Source: Pseudomonadota bacterium (GTDB lineage: Bacteria > Pseudomonadota > Alphaproteobacteria > JAKJEU01). Taken from it: a stretch of DNA of 8,960 bases. A program made the translations under genes and the position numbers. Below the pieces are notes generated by a model. That model saw only the letters and a program-made list of their open reading frames with translations, searched no databases and was not told the DNA's origin. Shown here in pieces: positions 6,336 to 8,960 of this stretch; within the stretch, counting starts at the first letter, position 1, and each line of letters opens with the position of its first letter. The stretch is from assembly GCA_022705265.1 (NCBI GenBank), contig JAKJEU010000051.1, positions 1-8,960 on the forward strand, read 5' to 3'.

Positions 6336-6773
6336 TTATCCCAAAGCAAGCATAACAACGCCTGTTGTAAGTAAAACCGCACCGACCCCTGCAATCCATG
6401 ACAACTTTTCGCCCAAAAACAAAACAGCAATCACAATCGCAAAAACCACGCTTAATTTATCAACCGGAGCAACTTTTGAAACTTCTCCGTGTTTTAATGC
6501 AAGAAAATAAAATATCCATGACAAAGCCCCTGCTATACCGCTTAAACAAATAAAGGTTAAAGCTTTGTAATTTGTCATAATTTCATTAACCAAACCCGTC
6601 TTGTTTTGAGCCACAACAACCCCGCATAAAAACAAAGCCATTATAACCCCACGAATAGCAGTCGCAGCATTTGAATCAATTCCTTTTAAGCCTATTTTAC
6701 CAAAAATCGCAACCAAAGCCGCCGAAACAGCCGCAAGTAATGCATAAACAAGCCATAAATATTTTTCAACCAT
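6336..6773 (-). CDS. Single-domain EamA family transporter (DMT superfamily)
   Basis: A 145-aa inner-membrane protein made of one EamA domain with five hydrophobic helices at about residues 6-23, 36-54, 71-92, 104-121 and 125-143. KIGLKGIDSNAATAIRG (26-42), LSGIAGALSWIFYFLALKHG (77-96) and the final GEKLSWIAGVGAVLLTTGV are typical of the short half-size drug/metabolite transporters, which are thought to work as dimers. No substrate can be read from the sequence. Its ATG lies 5 bp after the pgi stop, with AAGGA (on the plus strand, TCCTT at 6784-6788) inside the end of pgi, so it is the last gene of the M16-pgi-eamA cluster and probably coupled to pgi. It ends 21 bp before the shared terminator. 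The length is normal for the single-domain type, so I do not read it as a truncated ten-helix transporter. Confidence 0.9.
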   Translation of the reverse strand: MVEKYLWLVYALLAAVSAALVAIFGKIGLKGIDSNAATAIRGVIMALFLCGVVVAQNKTGLVNEIMTNYKALTFICLSGIAGALSWIFYFLALKHGEVSKVAPVDKLSVVFAIVIAVLFLGEKLSWIAGVGAVLLTTGVVMLALG

Positions 6774-6778
6774 ATCAA

Positions 6779-8368
6779 TTATTTCCTTAATTTTTTAACC
6801 AAAGCAATTAATGAATTTGTTGAAACATCATGGGCTTTGATTTCATCTTCAACTTTAAGTTCAGGCAAGATTTTGTTAGCCAATTGCTTACCAAGTTCAA
6901 CACCCCATTGGTCATAACTGTTTACATCATAAATCACACCTTGGACAAAGATTTTATGTTCATACATTGCAATCAACATACCCAAATAAAATGGATTCAT
7001 TTCTCTTACAACAATTGTATTTGACGGACGATTTCCGCTAAATTCTTTATGCTTTTGGATTGTTTCGTCTTTTACACCTTCTGCCTTTACTTCTTTGATA
7101 GTTTTACCTTTCATCAAAGCCTCTGATTGAGCCAAAACATTAGCAAGCAAAATTTCATGATGTTCGCCAGTTTCGTTCAAAGATTTAGCAGGAGCAATAA
7201 AATCACAAGGGATTAAATGAGTTCCTTGGTGGATTAATTGATAAAAAGAATGTTGTCCATTTGTGCCAGGTTCACCAAATAAAATTGCTCCGGTAGGGTA
7301 ATTTACCTTTGTTCCATTTTTTGTAACTCCTTTACCGTTGCTTTCCATATCTGCTTGTTGCAAATAAGCTGGTAAACGGTGTAAATATTGGTCATAAGGC
7401 AATACCGCATAACTTTCGGCTTTAAAAAACAAAGTATACCAACAACCAAGCAAACCAAGCATTACAGGTATATTTTTATCCATTGGAGCGTGCAAGAAAT
7501 GTTGATCCATAGCATAAGCGCCTTCTAACAACCTTACAAAATTATCAAAGCCGACTGCCAAACAAATTGAAAGACCGATTGCAGACCATAAAGAATATCT
7601 TCCACCTACGAAATCCCAAAATACAAACATATTAGCAGTATCAATTCCGAATTTTTCAACTTCATGAGCATTGGTTGACAACGCAATAAAATGATTTTTA
7701 ACCGCTTCTTCGCCCAAAGCATTAACCAACCAATATCTTGCAGTCCTTGCATTTGTCAAAGTTTCTTGGGTGGTGAAAGTTTTTGATGCAACAATAAACA
7801 AAGTAGTTTCAGGGTTAAGTTTGTTTAAGGTTTCCACCATATGAGTTCCATCAATATTTGAAACAAAATGAGAATTTATGTTTGGCTTTTTGTATTTTTT
7901 CAAAGCCTCGACCACCATCACAGGACCCAAATCAGAACCACCAATACCGATATTTACAACATCTGAGATTGGTTTTCCGGTTGCACCTTTAAACTCTCCT
8001 GAAATGACTTTGTTTGAAAAGTTTTCCATCTTGTCCAAAACCGCATTAACCATAGGCATAACATCTTTACCATCAACATAAATCGGAGAATTTCCACGAT
8101 TTCTTAATGCTGTATGTAAAACCGCACGATTTTCGGTGGTATTAATTTTTTCACCACTGAACATATCTTTGATGGATTTTTCCAAACCTTTTTCTTTTGC
8201 CAAATCATCAATGCGATTTTTCGAATAATCCACATAAAAATCGTTAAGATTAAGGCTGAATTTGCCAAATCTGTTTTCGTCTTTTTCAAACATATCTCTC
8301 ATATGCTTGTCTTTTATTTTATCAAAATGTTTTGAAAGTTTTTTATATGAAGATAATTCGGTTAACAT
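6779..8368 (-). CDS. pgi: Glucose-6-phosphate isomerase
   Basis: A 529-aa cytoplasmic enzyme interconverting glucose-6-phosphate and fructose-6-phosphate. Both family signatures are present: [14 protein letters not shown] (252-265) and [18 protein letters not shown] (477-494). The sugar-phosphate-binding GIGGSDLGP (141-149) and [11 protein letters not shown] (193-203) are intact. Catalytic residues match E. coli Pgi: Glu342 (DMESNGKG), His373 (TNGQHSFYQ) and Lys494. Length is close to the usual 545-550 aa. A perfect AGGAG lies 6 bases upstream of the ATG and overlaps the stop of the M16 gene, so the two are probably co-transcribed. It is the middle gene of the minus-strand cluster. The identification is secure; nothing unusual is seen in the protein. 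Confidence 0.98.
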   Translation of the reverse strand: MLTELSSYKKLSKHFDKIKDKHMRDMFEKDENRFGKFSLNLNDFYVDYSKNRIDDLAKEKGLEKSIKDMFSGEKINTTENRAVLHTALRNRGNSPIYVDGKDVMPMVNAVLDKMENFSNKVISGEFKGATGKPISDVVNIGIGGSDLGPVMVVEALKKYKKPNINSHFVSNIDGTHMVETLNKLNPETTLFIVASKTFTTQETLTNARTARYWLVNALGEEAVKNHFIALSTNAHEVEKFGIDTANMFVFWDFVGGRYSLWSAIGLSICLAVGFDNFVRLLEGAYAMDQHFLHAPMDKNIPVMLGLLGCWYTLFFKAESYAVLPYDQYLHRLPAYLQQADMESNGKGVTKNGTKVNYPTGAILFGEPGTNGQHSFYQLIHQGTHLIPCDFIAPAKSLNETGEHHEILLANVLAQSEALMKGKTIKEVKAEGVKDETIQKHKEFSGNRPSNTIVVREMNPFYLGMLIAMYEHKIFVQGVIYDVNSYDQWGVELGKQLANKILPELKVEDEIKAHDVSTNSLIALVKKLRK

Positions 8369-8374
8369 ATTTTT

Positions 8375-8379
8375 CTCCT
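8375..8379 (-). promoter_or_regulatory. Strong ribosome binding site of pgi, overlapping the M16 stop
   Basis: AGGAG on the minus strand, 6 bases before the pgi ATG at 8366-8368. The M16 stop codon TAG (8378-8380) shares its last two bases with this site, so ribosomes ending on M16 stop right at the pgi start. Confidence 0.75.
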
Positions 8380-8960
8380 AATTTTTTTTGCCTACAATTG
8401 TGAATAAAAGTTTGTTTTCATCAAAAAGATATTTGGAAATTCTTTTCAAATCCTCTAACGATACTTCCTCGATTTTTTGATTATAATCTGTAAAATAATT
8501 TATGCCAAGATTTTGTATTTGAATGCTTGCTAAAATCGCTGACAAAGTGCTGGACGAATTAAATTTAAAAGGATAAGAACCTATTAAATAATCCTTTGCT
8601 TTTTGTAATTCTTCTGGTGATACAGAATCAGTTTTCATCTTTTTAAATTCATTTTTTATCAAATCAATGGCTTTTTCAACATTTCCAGCACCCGTCGAAG
8701 CATACCCCATAATAAGAGGAGCATTTTCATAAACATCCAGCCAAGTTGAAATTGAATATACAAGTCCTTGTTTTTCCCTGATTTCTTTTACAAGTCTTGA
8801 AGAAAAACCACCACTTCCCATTATATAATTTAAAACCAAAGCACCATAATAATCTTTATCCTTGCGTTTTATGCCGTCACTGCCAAACAAAATAACTGAT
8901 TGAGGCGAATTATAATCAACCTTTATCATTTTATTATCGCTCAAAGCAACCTTTGTTTCA
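8378..8960 (-). CDS. M16 family peptidase-like protein, C-terminal part; N-terminus beyond the right edge
   Basis: The frame is open from the window edge, reading ETKVALSDNKMIKVDY before the first typical M16C residues, so the gene continues to the right and 193 residues are visible. The C-terminal M16 domain is clear: PQSVILFG, then DYYGALVLNYIMGSGGFSSRLVKEIREKQGL (a G-G-F-S-S-R-L core followed by R-E-K-x-G-L-V-Y-S), PEELQKAKDYLIGSYP and the terminal LLFTIVGKKN. These are the substrate-chamber motifs shared by zinc proteases of the pitrilysin/PqqL type. The HxxEH metal site lies in the N-terminal half, outside the window, so whether this is an active peptidase or a non-catalytic tandem partner cannot be judged. 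A TTG at 8942-8944 could be read as a start, but it sits inside the conserved domain flow and lacks a good ribosome binding site. It leads the cluster with pgi and eamA. Confidence 0.9.
   Translation of the reverse strand, partial: ETKVALSDNKMIKVDYNSPQSVILFGSDGIKRKDKDYYGALVLNYIMGSGGFSSRLVKEIREKQGLVYSISTWLDVYENAPLIMGYASTGAGNVEKAIDLIKNEFKKMKTDSVSPEELQKAKDYLIGSYPFKFNSSSTLSAILASIQIQNLGINYFTDYNQKIEEVSLEDLKRISKYLFDENKLLFTIVGKKN

Noticed and set aside
8942..8944. TTG as the start of the M16 gene
   Set aside because: The frame is open upstream to the window edge and the visible part is only the C-terminal M16 domain, so the gene is cut by the window and does not start here.

Overview
This window looks like ordinary chromosomal housekeeping DNA from an AT-rich Gram-negative bacterium. 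I infer Gram-negative from the exported and membrane proteins, the YegQ/TrhP-type U32 protein and the PHP phosphoesterase. An alphaproteobacterium of the low-GC, gut or host-associated kind is my best guess. It rests on gene content and base composition only and is not proven. I see no mobile element, CRISPR array, phage gene, tRNA or rRNA, and almost every base is coding.

Layout. Positions 1-971 (minus strand) hold the start and most of an unrecognised protein with one membrane helix and a long charged coiled coil; it runs off the left edge. A 65-bp divergent spacer with overlapping back-to-back promoter candidates separates it from a plus-strand array, 1037-6269, with gaps or overlaps under 20 bp, that probably forms one transcription unit. 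The array encodes, in order, a membrane-anchored endonuclease/exonuclease/phosphatase (EEP) fold protein that appears to have lost its catalytic residues, a TrhP/YegQ-like U32 tRNA-hydroxylation protein, an unrecognised exported protein with a TTG start, a membrane-anchored alpha/beta hydrolase, and two tandem PHP phosphoesterase copies. The upstream PHP copy is a pseudogene with two internal deletions; the downstream copy is intact.

A strong two-way terminator (6277-6314) closes the array and also ends the opposing minus-strand cluster. That cluster reads, from the right edge leftward, an M16 peptidase-like protein (only its C-terminal part is in the window), glucose-6-phosphate isomerase (pgi), and a single-domain EamA/DMT transporter. 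Gaps of 9 and 5 bp suggest co-transcription and translational coupling.

How the genes relate. Pgi is central sugar metabolism, TrhP modifies wobble uridine in tRNA, and the PHP protein probably hydrolyses nucleotide or oligonucleotide phosphates. The exported protein, the hydrolase, the EEP pseudoenzyme and the coiled-coil protein all sit at the envelope. Nothing here amounts to a clear new multi-gene system. The points most worth a second look are the EEP pseudoenzyme, the decaying PHP duplicate and the two unrecognised envelope proteins.
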